Source of the DNA: Ephydatia muelleri
Taxonomy: Eukaryota > Porifera > Demospongiae > Spongillida > Spongillidae
Assembly: GCA_013339895.1 (NCBI GenBank)
Contig: JABACO010000021.1
Location: 2,566,828 to 2,630,827, forward strand
Direction: 5' to 3'
DNA: 64,000 nt
The notes below the pieces were generated by a model, which made no database searches, was not told the DNA's origin, and saw only the letters and a list, made by a program, of their open reading frames with translations. The translations under genes and the position numbers were made by a program. Of this stretch, positions 1 through 32,302 are shown piece by piece (the stretch's first letter is position 1; every line of letters starts with the position of its first letter).

Positions 1-66
1 TGCTGTGTGGGTTGTCAACATGGTGTGTTTGCCTTTGACTTTAGTGTGTGTTGCTATTTCCTGCAG

Positions 67-21522
<21,456 letters not shown>

Positions 21523-22484
21523 GAACTTTTCTCCTCCTCCCCCACCCCCAACTGTACAGTAAGATTTTATATTTGGTGACTATTTTGGCAATTGCATCAT
21601 TATGAGGTTTGAGACTACAAAATCATGATCTTATCCCGCTCCCACATCATTTGTGTCGCATATGTTTGCATGCGGAGATATCGCTCGCTTCAATTCCCTG
21701 AAGCGATCGTCAATGTATTTTGCGACTGTGGAGGCGCAAAGAAAGATGTATGTTTACTGATATGTTCCGTTGGTATTCAGCCAATCGCATAGTTCCAGGC
21801 ACAAAATGCACGATGCCACAAATGTGAACCGTGGTGCTCGGTGACTGTTGTCAGAATGGGAACGGTTTCAGGTTCAGTTGATCGCGATATTAAATTACAT
21901 GGATTAGAAACGATGTTGTAAAATACTGGATTTTGATAACAATCTATCCGCGTTGAGCTGAAAGGGTGGCTTTTAAAAAAGTAAGTGGGAAGCTTGGTGA
22001 ACTGCTTCTATTTTAAAGTGTGAACATCAACGTTTGTACTTGTGTTATGTATTCCCATAAGCCTTTGGTACGAAGCCAAGCACGCCACTCCAGGCTTGTA
22101 TGAAATAGCACATTTCCCCATCGCACTGAAGTACCCGTGCTTCGTGCTGGGGCACGTATGTCGTCAGGTACACACCATGTCAAAGGTCAGTACCGGGTGT
22201 GCGTCAAGCTAAATGGCCAGGAAGTGCCTACGTCACCCTTCTACCCTGTCGCCATATCATACCCAATGTTTAATTTTAGCGAGACAACATCGCACTAGCC
22301 GTGTCATATGCTTTGGAGCTAGGTGCCACTTTCTCTGATGTCGCATTCGTCGGGGACAGCTTGTTCATTCCGCTTCACATACATATATATATGTTACTAT
22401 AACGCGTGATTATCCCCGTTAGATACAGATTACGGAGCTTGTTGCATAATTTAATATACCTGATGAACCAAGTGCAGTTGCTAT
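21523..22484. other. SND1 3' flank, no gene seen
   Basis: Follows the SND1 stop. A weak polyadenylation hexamer ATTAAA occurs at 21889-21894; no AATAAA was noticed closer. The rest is unique-looking sequence without a supportable gene or repeat. Confidence 0.5.
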
Positions 22485-22988
22485 CTACACTATATGACTG
22501 AGAGTCGGTACTTGTCCGCAGCTACTGCAGTTGCAGTCTTGTGCCACAGAAACGAAGAACGTGACCGTTTCGATCGTGCCGCCTGCACACTGGAAACGTG
22601 CCGTACGTTTGGCGATGCGATAGTTGGTTGGCTGACAGCAGGAACACTGAGACTGTTTGTGTGGACTGGTCGTTACGTAGTGAACAAAGGAGTTGCATGC
22701 GCCAGAGCACGTGGGTACTTCTATCGTGCTGGGCGAGCAACCTTCCCGTGACAGGGTTATGTTCGCAACAAACCGTACGCAAGGTGCTGCTGGCGTTGGC
22801 GTTGGTGATGAAAGCTGAACTGTTCCGTTGTTCCTTGGCGACGTTGTGCTTTGCCTTTTTCCTTTGGGTGCCGCGCAGGAGTTGTGAAGCTGGACGGTAA
22901 TCAGTATGAGCAGTAGAGGTAAGTGAAGTGTTCTTCTGACCGAAGTGTTCATAGTCATCTGTATAAAAATACAAGTCGAATGTTCCAT
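22485..22988 (-). CDS. small secreted CTCK (cystine-knot) protein, paralogue 1
   Basis: A single-exon frame of up to 167 aa. The first ATG (22988) leaves ten polar residues before MTMNTSVRRTLHLPLLLILI. The ATGs at about 22958 or 22952 give a classical signal peptide (basic n-region, leucine-rich core, cut near SCAA). A Ser/Thr/Pro-rich linker follows. From about residue 70 the cysteine layout C..GC..., TCSGACNS, CSCC, FQC and CNCSSC matches the C-terminal cystine-knot fold of mucins, von Willebrand factor, norrin and bursicon. Extracellular; likely a ligand or matrix protein that dimerises, by family inference. The same architecture recurs at 29348-29938, sharing TCSGACNS and CSCCQ. No orthologue is assigned. 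Confidence 0.8.
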   Translation of the reverse strand: MEHSTCIFIQMTMNTSVRRTLHLPLLLILITVQLHNSCAAPKGKRQSTTSPRNNGTVQLSSPTPTPAAPCVRFVANITLSREGCSPSTIEVPTCSGACNSFVHYVTTSPHKQSQCSCCQPTNYRIAKRTARFQCAGGTIETVTFFVSVAQDCNCSSCGQVPTLSHIV

Positions 22989-22995
22989 GCGTCAA

Positions 22996-24185
22996 TACAG
23001 CTTCTATTTGGAATCGAAAGGATCTATATTATTTTATACGAAGCAAAACTTTCGCTTCAATACCATGCAGAATATTATCGATACGTTGGCGGTATATGTA
23101 TTTAGTTTTGCGTACCTTTCTTTGTTGCTCGTTGTAATCCTTGTTCGTGGCATGCTCAACCACGTTATATACGCCGCTCAAATACGGTGACGTAATCTAA
23201 TAATGTGTTAAGAAAAAAAAAAATTTACCGTGCTGTTAAATTTATCATGGGATGTAGCACAAAAATTAACAACCAAAAGATTTCATAACGCATTTGAAAA
23301 GTTAGGTATTCTAGGAAATTTCGTAACGCGGCAACGCTTCCGAGACGGTGCAAACCTAGTGCGCGGTGCAAAACTCAACTAGTGCGCGGTGGATGATGCA
23401 AACCTCAAAAAGTGCGCTGTGCAAACTTCAATTAGTGCGCGGCGCAAGTGCGACCTACCAGGCCGCCGTACGGATTGGCTGTGTAAACTGGCCTATAGTT
23501 TAAAAAAAAGGTACAGTGAGTGTTTAAACGTTTGTGCTACTGAACACGATGCATGCCTGTATGCAACGTAACGGCTTCCTCTTATTGATTTAAACCTTAT
23601 AGCGTAACCTTTCCTATCGCCTTACGTAGAGGGAGATGAATAAATGCGTATTGAAAGAGCCGTTGTGTTATGTCTGATATTCTTCATGAACACACGCCAT
23701 TTAACTGTCTGTGTTACTGGTGTGCGTCGTGCATAGCTATAATTATAGTACAGATCAGAATTTCCATGTTACAATATGATATACCTATTGAACGTTGCAC
23801 ACGCCGTCTGTAGGTTATTTTAATAATGTTCATATTCTGCACTTGTCTTGATATAGTTGCTCTTCTCAGTGTAAGGGATACGCTTAATAGTGTGTGTATG
23901 CACATATTTACCAAGGGCGCGAGCATTCAGAATATAGTGTATTCATAACGTTTAAGCGACATTGACTATATTAGACAACTTAAACAGGAGGGGTATGTAT
24001 GATATAATAAGTACTTCGAAGTTGAGGTGAAAAGACTTTTCCACAACTTGCTTCATCTAATGCTCCACGTCCTGTGCTATTTAAGTCTCTATGGAAGACA
24101 TATAACTCTTGTCCTTTTACGGTGCAGGGCCGGTGTGATTCCATTTTAATTGAACATTATTATTTAATAATAATAATTCAACATA
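22996..24185. other. no gene seen; short GTGCGCGG motif cluster
   Basis: Upstream of CTCK paralogue 1. At about 23355-23450 a short motif AGTGCGCGGTGCAAA recurs four times, degenerately. No open frame resembles a known protein. Confidence 0.45.
23031..23038 (-). promoter_or_regulatory. TATA box for CTCK paralogue 1
   Basis: TATAAAAT on the minus strand, about 43 bp before the first ATG and about 80 bp before the preferred ATG. This spacing favours the downstream ATG as translation start. Confidence 0.5.
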
Positions 24186-25020
24186 CGCAGATACACACAT
24201 GCACATACATGCATACATACACACATACATACATACATACATACATACATACATACATACATACATACATACATACATACATACATACATACATACATAC
24301 ATACATACATACATACATACATACATACATACATACATACATACATACATACATACATACATACATACATACATACATACATACATACATACATACATAC
24401 ATACATACATACATACATACATACATACATACATACATACATACATACATACATACATACATACATACATACATACATACATACATACATACATACATAC
24501 ATACATACATACATACATACATACACACATACACACATACACACATACACACATACACACATACACACATACATACATACACACATACATACATACACAC
24601 ATATATACATACACACATACATACATACATACTTACACACATACATACATGCATACATACATACATTCATGCATGCACACACGCATGCATGCACACACGC
24701 ATGCATGCACACACGCATGCATACATACGCGCATACATACATACACGCATACATACATACACACATACATACATACATACATGCACACATACATACATAC
24801 ATACACACACATACATACATACACACATACATACACACATACAACATACACACATACATACACACATACATACATACACACGCATGCATACACATGCATG
24901 CATACACATACATGCATACACACACATGCATACACGCACACATACATATACACACACATACATACACATACACACACATACACACACATACATACACACA
25001 CATATATACATACACACATA
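24186..25020. repeat. (ATAC)n satellite, about 835 bp
   Basis: From about 24222 to 24524 it is a pure CATA/ATAC tetranucleotide run of roughly 75 units. It then degenerates into mixed ACAC, ATAC and ATGC blocks to 25020. It creates long open frames in several frames (THIHTYIH, MYVCMYVC) that are not genes. It lies between the two CTCK paralogues. Confidence 0.97.
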
Positions 25021-26477
25021 CATGTGTGTTTGTTTAAATATGTATAGTACTGTCCACTTCTACTTCAGTCACTTTGTACCATGAATCAGGAGTCATTAAT
25101 CATAATATGTTCATGAGTGTGGGTGTAAAGGCATTGCGATTTAAATTAAAACTATGGCTGTAACCGAGGCAATGGGTTTGTCTCACTTCACACCTCTTCC
25201 CTTCTATCCCCTTTCGTCCTCCCCTCCATATTAATCAATGACTAGAAAATAACATTTCAAGATGGTGCTTTCTGATCTAGATTTTTTTTGGTGGGTGATG
25301 CATGAACCTGTGAACCTGTGATGCATGGCTAAAAGTAAATCGCCTTTCAACACTGACTAAGCAGTGCGTCAGAATGAATTGTCTTATCAATTTTGTGGCG
25401 CGTCGTAAAATTACAGTATTCTGAGTCGGTGCCATGTTATGTAACATTTTAATGTGTTACGTAACGTTCCTGAGACCTTGTACGGTTAAATATGCATATT
25501 GTGGTCGCATTCCTGACTGAGAGAGGGCTGGTTTGTGAGACGGCATGTACCTTGAGGATTTGATCCTCAGTGTTAAGCATGTACTTTTAACCTCTGCATA
25601 CCTTGAGGTGTGAAGCCATGGATCTTGTAAAGTGATTTTGAGAGTTGTATAATGTACAGCTGCAATGGCACCGGTTGTGCACAAAATGACAATGTGAAGT
25701 GGCTTGTTACTACAAGTAGAGTGCACGGCTGTTATTTGCTTACAATCACAGAATGTAGTTCACCATAGGAGGAGTTGAGAGCGGATGTGTGACTGCTAGG
25801 ATGGAGGAAGTGTTGATCATAGATAGAGTGGAGAACAGCACTGCCTTGGATGGACAGAGTGGTTGTAGAGCAAGCAGCTATCAGGGGGTGTGACTGCCAC
25901 AGATGTGGTGAAAGCTGCTGTCACTAGAAAAGTTGTTCACATGTAAAAAAAAAAAGGAGTCAACAGCTGTGCACACATATACATGCTCTCATTGATGGTA
26001 CCAAAAGCATGATAGTCCAACAACATGACGGTGCCTGCTTGCTATACTTGAATTCAAAGGATTAAGGTTAGTTACCTTGCTCAGAAGTTAAAAAAAAAAG
26101 TGCCACACACTCCTTTAATAAGAGATTGGAGCTGCTGCCAAATTGAAGCCAAAATGTATGGACATTTCACAGCTTTGTGTTGATTCAATAACAATCTCCT
26201 GCTGTGCACAATGTTTGAAAACAGAACATTTGGGTGCAATATTCTGCTTGAGCCCCGCTTGGACTTTGCTGTTTATTTGGGTTCAGACCTTTCCCAATGC
26301 AAATACCAAAGAAGCTAGGCACATTGTCAGCATTGCATGATTTCCCTTGCCACATATGTTACCTGGATGCAAGAGGGCGTGTCAGTTATGGGATGGAGGA
26401 GCCATCACTATGCTGCATGCATGCGTACTTTATTGAAATAGATATAGTTTCTTGAATGGGAATGTAGAATAACATAA
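25021..26477. other. no gene seen
   Basis: Unique, AT-rich sequence. I see no exon with family resemblance and no clear mobile element. Confidence 0.4.
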
Positions 26478-26479
26478 TA

Positions 26480-26624
26480 CAGTGGAATCTCTAAATGCGG
26501 ACACTTTTGGGACTGTATTAAAGTGTCATGATTACTAAGGTGTCCTTTGTTCGGGGTTTAAACTTTCCAAAGTAAGTTGTTTGGGGACTAGAGATAGTGT
26601 CATGTTTGTCAAAGGGTTCCACTG
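26480..26624. mobile_element. 145-bp MITE, TA target site
   Basis: Starts CAGTGGAATCTCTAAATGCG just after TA and ends AAAGGGTTCCACTG just before TA. The ends are inverted repeats (CAGTGGAA at both), with internal GGACAC and GTGTC echoes. This is a non-coding miniature element of Tc1/mariner-pogo style by its ends and TA duplication. Confidence 0.75.
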
Positions 26625-26626
26625 TA

Positions 26627-29347
26627 GTCTGTGTGCACACTAATAGAAATAACCAAATCTCATTAGCAGTTGGCCAACATTCGTGAGCTTTCCATGTTCA
26701 GAGAATGTATGTTCACAGTTATCATATAGTCTTGTTGCTGTGAGGACACTTCTTATTCCAACAGTGCAATATACATGTCTGCCGCTTGGATCTTCTCTTT
26801 TATATAAATATTCAACTGATTACAAGAGGTACACTGAGAGTAGAAGCATATATGTATAGAACGGTACTTTGTTGGTTGAAGCAAATATCATATATACTAG
26901 CTAGCTGGTTAAGTATCAATTAAATGCTTGACTCGTTCAGTCTAACATGTCGTTCAGTGTAACATGTCACGTTTTACTAAAATAAAAAAAGATAAAATGC
27001 AAATGACGGAAAGAGCATGAAGATAGATTCCAACGATGTGAGCACTCGAAGCTATATGTTAGTATCGATCTTTCGCGTATATGAATCCACGTGAAGACGT
27101 TCTATCGCAGTTTCAGCAGCAGCAGCAACAACAACAATAAAACAACAACAAGAGAATGCGTCGCGTTGATTTCTATTGAATTGTAACTGATTTATAACTT
27201 ACATGTCTGGTACAAAATGTCGACATTAACATTCCCAATTCTGGTACAAAATGTGTAAGTTATTAATCATTGGGAATCAAAGATTCGACGCGTTTTTTTT
27301 TTTCGCTGTGCAAAGATGAACATACATGTTTAAAATGGAATATTTCTTTGTTTAATTGTTTTATCTGTGACAATGTTGTCTTTCCTTTGTGAATATTAGT
27401 ACCAATGTGTAAGGTTTTAAAATCAGGGGTTGGATTTGCAGACTATAAGCTCTATCAATGGAAAGTGTCCGTTGGGGTATGTGAATACTAAAGTGAATAA
27501 AGCAAAAACCTAGACGAAAATATCTATATAAGCAACTACAAGGCTTATATAACAAGCTGCTGGAAGACGAAACATGAAAAAGAGGCGTAAGTGTGTATCA
27601 CTGAGTACAGGAGGTAAAAAGAAGCGCGACTTTGAATCTTGCCATAGCGTAGTGGTAGGTAATAAACATGTGTATCAATTTTTTTATTGATCGCATCACA
27701 TATGCCTTGAAGTTATAATTCTTCAAAGACAAAAAAAACTACAAAAAAAAACAAACAAATAAATAAATAAATAAAATGAACAGTTACGAACGGCTATCTT
27801 AGTTTAAGGTGGAGGATGTGCGGAGAATGAATGAGGCTACCATGTCACACGAAATCACACCGGCAACGAGCATGCAGGAATAATTCTCGAGGAGAAGAAA
27901 TTATGGCCGGGTGATAATGAGTAACGCTTTTGTGAATTCCCACTTACAATATTACAAAAAATCTTTTCCACATCAGTTTATTCACGATTTTAAAACACAT
28001 GTAATCAAAAGGTCAAAGTAGATACGACAATACCCTCAGTTTTGAGTAGCAGCCGATTACTTAAAAAAGGGATCTGCATTATCAGTTATGGGATTAATTT
28101 AAAGCTATATACATGCATGTACATGTACGTATAAGAAATTAAACGTCGCTTATCACTCACTCTTCACTTTGTCTCGTCCTCACACGGTAGTTATTGACTG
28201 AAAGTATATAGTAGAATGCGCTAGAGGTCATATACTATTGGTGCAACTTTTCCTCAAATGAGGTCAATATACATAGCTCTTCAATCTCGAAAGAATTGTA
28301 TACAATTTCCGTTCCAGGTAGAAGAGCTATGTAATTGAGTGTACATAAATGTGATTGCATGAATCGCGTCAGTGCCTCTCTCCCTCCACCCTACCACTCA
28401 CCCTTCGCTCGGAGTGTGTGCATGCTTCTTTTATTTGGGCGGGGTGGGGCCGATGCCACAATTTCATGTACATGTAGCTAGGCAACTATTTCGGGGTGCA
28501 TATTTTCTATGGTTTGCAACGTTGTTTGCCCACACGGAGTGCAGGTCAACGATACGCCTCATTCGAACCATCTTCATTTCTATGCATGCATTACGCGTGA
28601 TCGTACAAGAAAACGTGCGGTTCGATGTCTGTACGCAGTTAACAGGCACAGCTGACATAGCCTATGGGCATGCATTCCAGTACGTACTCATGATTATGAC
28701 ATTGCTATATCCTGAGAGCATTCCTCGTATGACTATATAGACTCATGTTTCTGACCGTGTGTTTGCAAACACATCATACAATTTCTAACCCAAGGGCATT
28801 CATACATGCTGTATATATATATACACATGCACGTTAAATGTTGAGCTCATCAGTGACATCTCGCAATAAGAACAGTTCCTTCTATGCATTTGAGTGAGAG
28901 CGCGTTATATAAAGTGACATATGTGCATGAGGGGAAGGCTGCACGTGGGGCTTCCTTCTCCTCTGTTCCATTGCATGGGTGGGTGCATGAGAATTTCATG
29001 TGTGCACTTAGTAAGCTGTACTTCCTAACTGTACCATGAGTCATAGTGGTATTCATTTATAGTTGTATAAGACGCCTCACAGCGACCATCAGTTGTATTA
29101 CCATGCGGCATGATGCCCGTACAGTCAGTGCAATGTTCAAATCGACGTGTAATCTGTTACGAGTGCGACTCGAAAGTCTTTACCTTGTTCGTGCTCATGC
29201 GCATACAGAGTTTTAGTAGCCCCAGTGTATGCCGCAATACATTTATTTACATGTAAAGAGGTGAAACGACTCTAAAATATTACAACACGCCAAAATGCCG
29301 CAAGTGAATTGAGAGCCATACATGCATGCAAGCTGCTCAGCAGGCCG
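26627..29347. other. no gene seen; simple A-rich patches
   Basis: Contains CAGCAGCAACAACAACAATA-like simple sequence near 27115 and an AAATAAAT patch near 27757. A 122-codon frame at 28372-28740 resembles nothing I recognise and starts within simple sequence. Confidence 0.4.
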
Positions 29348-29938
29348 CTAACTGCTACGCGGAACGAACTGTGGTCGAGTATTGATAGCGCAGCGACTGC
29401 AATTACACTCGTTTACTGCTGCAATATTGAATGTCGAACTTTCTGTTCTACTTCCGCACTGGAAAGTAACAGTTCTCCTTGTGATGTGGTATGTGGTCGC
29501 TTGGCAGCAGGAGCAATCTGACTTTCTGTAAGGAACGTCAGTAACGTAGAAAACATATGAGTTGCATGCTCCCGAACACGTAGGGACTGATTCGATTATT
29601 CCGGGCATGCAATCTTCACGAGGAGGAACGATGGTTATGTTCTTGAACACTTTCTGACAAACAGTTTCAACGGGTGGTTTAGGTAGAATAGTCGAAGATG
29701 AAACAACAGTTGTACCATTCTTGGTGGAAGTATCGGTTCCAGGTCGGGAGTTTGTCGCAGATCCGTTGGGCAAAAGGTCGCTGCTGTCCCTTCTCAGTTG
29801 ATTGGGGGCTCCGTACGAGCTTTTGAATACAGCGAGTAAGCCGCAAAGAAGCACAACTAGGCGGAGAGTCCTTGTATCCGAGATCATGTTCACTTCGATA
29901 TCTGTATATATGTGTGCAAGAATAAATCTTTTCTGCAC
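29348..29938 (-). CDS. small secreted CTCK (cystine-knot) protein, paralogue 2
   Basis: A single-exon frame of 196 codons. The likely start is the ATG at 29887 (MISDTRTLRLVVLLCGLL), which gives a strong signal peptide cut near SYGA; the upstream ATG at 29938 adds 17 polar residues. A Ser/Thr/Asn-rich linker with possible N-glycosylation sites (NGS, NGT) leads to the knot: C...EDC, PTCSGACNSYVFYV, SDCSCC, FQC, CNCSRC. This cysteine order is the C-terminal cystine knot. Head-to-tail with paralogue 1 (6.4 kb apart, same strand), so a tandem gene pair. Predicted extracellular; receptor and role unknown. Confidence 0.83.
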   Translation of the reverse strand: MQKRFILAHIYTDIEVNMISDTRTLRLVVLLCGLLAVFKSSYGAPNQLRRDSSDLLPNGSATNSRPGTDTSTKNGTTVVSSSTILPKPPVETVCQKVFKNITIVPPREDCMPGIIESVPTCSGACNSYVFYVTDVPYRKSDCSCCQATTYHITRRTVTFQCGSRTESSTFNIAAVNECNCSRCAINTRPQFVPRSS

Positions 29939-29985
29939 TGCTCGGCGTCTGGCTTACTTGATAGTGCGATCGCAGCCGGCGCTTC

Positions 29986-29993
29986 CTTTTATA
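29986..29993 (-). promoter_or_regulatory. TATA box for CTCK paralogue 2
   Basis: TATAAAAG on the minus strand in a GC-rich setting, about 50 bp before the upstream ATG and 100 bp before the preferred ATG at 29887. Confidence 0.6.
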
Positions 29994-29997
29994 TGCT

Positions 29998-30774
29998 GCG
30001 ACACATTCAGTTGTATGAGGTAATTGCATACATCGTATCGCGTGTATTGCAGTTATTTGTTGACAGTATGACATTTATTGCGTCCAAACTTCCTTTCCTG
30101 ACTAATATGGTGTTTGCACTAACGCCTTTCGTCAAATGAAGGCATTGAAGCGGGTGTAAGAAGCCATACACAGCGGAGACGGACCTCGCCGGCAGGGCCT
30201 GCTTGTTTACTCAAATAAAAGATTTTGGCTGGGCTATATACGAAAGGGACTTCAACTAAGTGTACAGACAAAACCTCAATTTGAATGCATCCTTTGTGCA
30301 TGCTTCTATTAGAAAAAGCACCTGATAAATCATGGACTCGCGCGCAAGAACAGATTCCATATACGCATCTCGACCTATTCAGGGAAAATACCTCCTAAAG
30401 ACGTATCATGCATGCGTGTATTGGACCACACAGTTAACTACTTTAGCGTACAGCCGCAAAGCTTCGTGCCACTACAATATGCGTGTTAATGAGTTCAAAT
30501 ATTCAGCCGAGGTGACCCACCGTTGCATAGTTTCCTGAGAATGAAGAAAGGGCTTCCGTTTTCCTCTATTGTAGTGAATCACTGCGCACCAACGCCCATC
30601 CTTGTACTGATGCACGAGAGTACGCACGGGCCACTCCCAGCTAGTGTCTTACGCGCAACCGCACCTGATGCTGTATGAAAGGCTTTACTGCGAATTAGTA
30701 CATGCATGCTACGTTAAGTATAGAACTCTATTTGCATGCTATTATTGTTGTAACTGCATTAAATGCCATGCAAG
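29998..30774. other. no gene seen
   Basis: Promoter-distal flank of CTCK paralogue 2. No supportable coding or repeat feature. Confidence 0.4.
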
Positions 30775-31046
30775 TGTCAGGAATTGAGTATTGACAACAA
30801 ACATCACATACATTGCAGACATGCAGGAGTGATAGTATGACGACGTTCAAAGCTATAAAAAGGTAATGGCAGATAACAAAATAAATGTATAATCAATTAA
30901 GGGAATATTTCAGAAGATCTAAGTTCAAGTTGGGCTATGATAGCCTATGAAAAGGTAATAGCAAAGAAGACAAAATATATACACCTTAAATAATCAATAG
31001 AAGAAATGCTTGAATTAGCAACAAGTTGCACGTGATTCCTGTTACA
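30775..31046 (-). mobile_element. candidate LTR of a retroelement
   Basis: On the minus strand a purine tract GAGGAGGGGGCAA is followed at once by TGTAACAGGAAT, the classic polypurine tract plus LTR 5' end. About 272 bp on, the sequence ATTCCTGACA forms a matching inverted end (TG...CA). A TTTTTATAGC box lies inside. It follows a pol-like C-terminal frame (31128-31800) in the right orientation. No second LTR was found in the window. Confidence 0.45.
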
Positions 31047-31127
31047 TTGCCCCCTCCTCTAAAAGCGACACACCCACGTGTCAACTACTTAGAAGTAGAC
31101 CTAGCTTCTCAATCTGTCAGGTGACCG

Positions 31128-31800
31128 TCAGGCTCCACTGTTCCTCGTCTCTATGGTGGTTAGTCATGATGACAGGCTCTCCTCACTCCTCATGTGCAGG
31201 TGGAGAGTGGCCTCTTCCGGAGTCACTGTGAAGTGTGGATCCCCCACTGGTACTACCATCATATCGAATGCATCCCCTTTTGGTCTCCGTTCTCTGAGTG
31301 GTCATCCCTCTGAGAACCACGTGCACCATAACGTTTCATCTTCCTGTAACGCTTTCTACATATGGCTTCAGCCTATCGAAATGCACTGTATATTGTTTTT
31401 GTGTTTTGCACCTTAATTTATCTTGTACACATGTACAATTGCCCCGAACATCCACAGCAGGCAGCACATAGGGTCCACCCCAAAATCTGTGTAACGTTTT
31501 GAACTCACCTACTGCATGGGTTATGCAACCACACCTTACCCCATACACACTAGTGTCACAATCAACAGTGTATACATTCAAATTCAAAATAATGCCAATA
31601 TTGGGGGTCTTTAAAAGCAGCTTCCCACTCCTTCGACCACGTCGCCCTGCGATGCCATGCAGCAAAACCTTTCAGCGAATATCGTCGAGAACCAACATGC
31701 CCCGCGCAGCGCATCCAAGGATTCATCAATCCTGCATCCTCAGTGTCCTCTGTGCAATGTCCTCAGCGCCACAGACTAGTCTGCTCTAATTACATTTTGA
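31128..31800 (-). pseudogene. LTR-retrotransposon pol C-terminus relic (gypsy-like)
   Basis: The minus-strand frame ending near 31336 contains HRFWGGPYVLPAV...YTVHFDRLKPY. This matches the tail of gypsy-type integrases, where a GPY-like motif is followed by a VHFDRLKP motif. Upstream codons are frameshifted relative to it and no reverse transcriptase or integrase core is present. The relic sits directly before the candidate LTR. Confidence 0.45.
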
Positions 31801-32302
31801 ATGCAGGTTCTGCTGCGACTCCGCGCATATACAGTGGTGGCTAGAAGCGTAATTGACTATACACAAACGCACTGACACTCATCAAAAATATGAAACTGCC
31901 CTACTGACCTTTTTACCTTAATTTGCGTACCATGCATGGCTGCATGCTGTTGGGATAGGGTTCATGCCCTTCCAAGTCCACGCGCCGTTCCATAATAAAC
32001 ACATGGACTCTCGCTCCGGTGTCAGAGGGAACTCGCCCCCCTCCCCCCCACTTTTCGGTCTGGATGACACTTCCCTAGGAAACTGAGTCCACCCCTGACC
32101 AAACCCCCTGATGCACTTATTTATATGCTTGTCCACGACGCCACGTGCACTAGATGGCCCGGATAGGAAATTAGCTCTCTTGAAAGACACTTGTAGAAGA
32201 GAGCTAGGTATCCCAAGGGTGCTATGGATAGCCTAAGACGTATAATTCGGAAGCTGTTGTAATACTTTCGAATTGAAGGAGATGCATCAGTGTCATGTAC
32301 TA

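Noticed and set aside
24074..25084. Long open frames (336, 283 and 282 codons) on both strands
   Set aside because: They are translations of the ATAC satellite; the amino-acid period mirrors the DNA period and both strands are open.
31918..32190. 90-codon minus frame near the hAT left end
   Set aside because: No motif or family match; not convincingly part of the LTR relic or the hAT.
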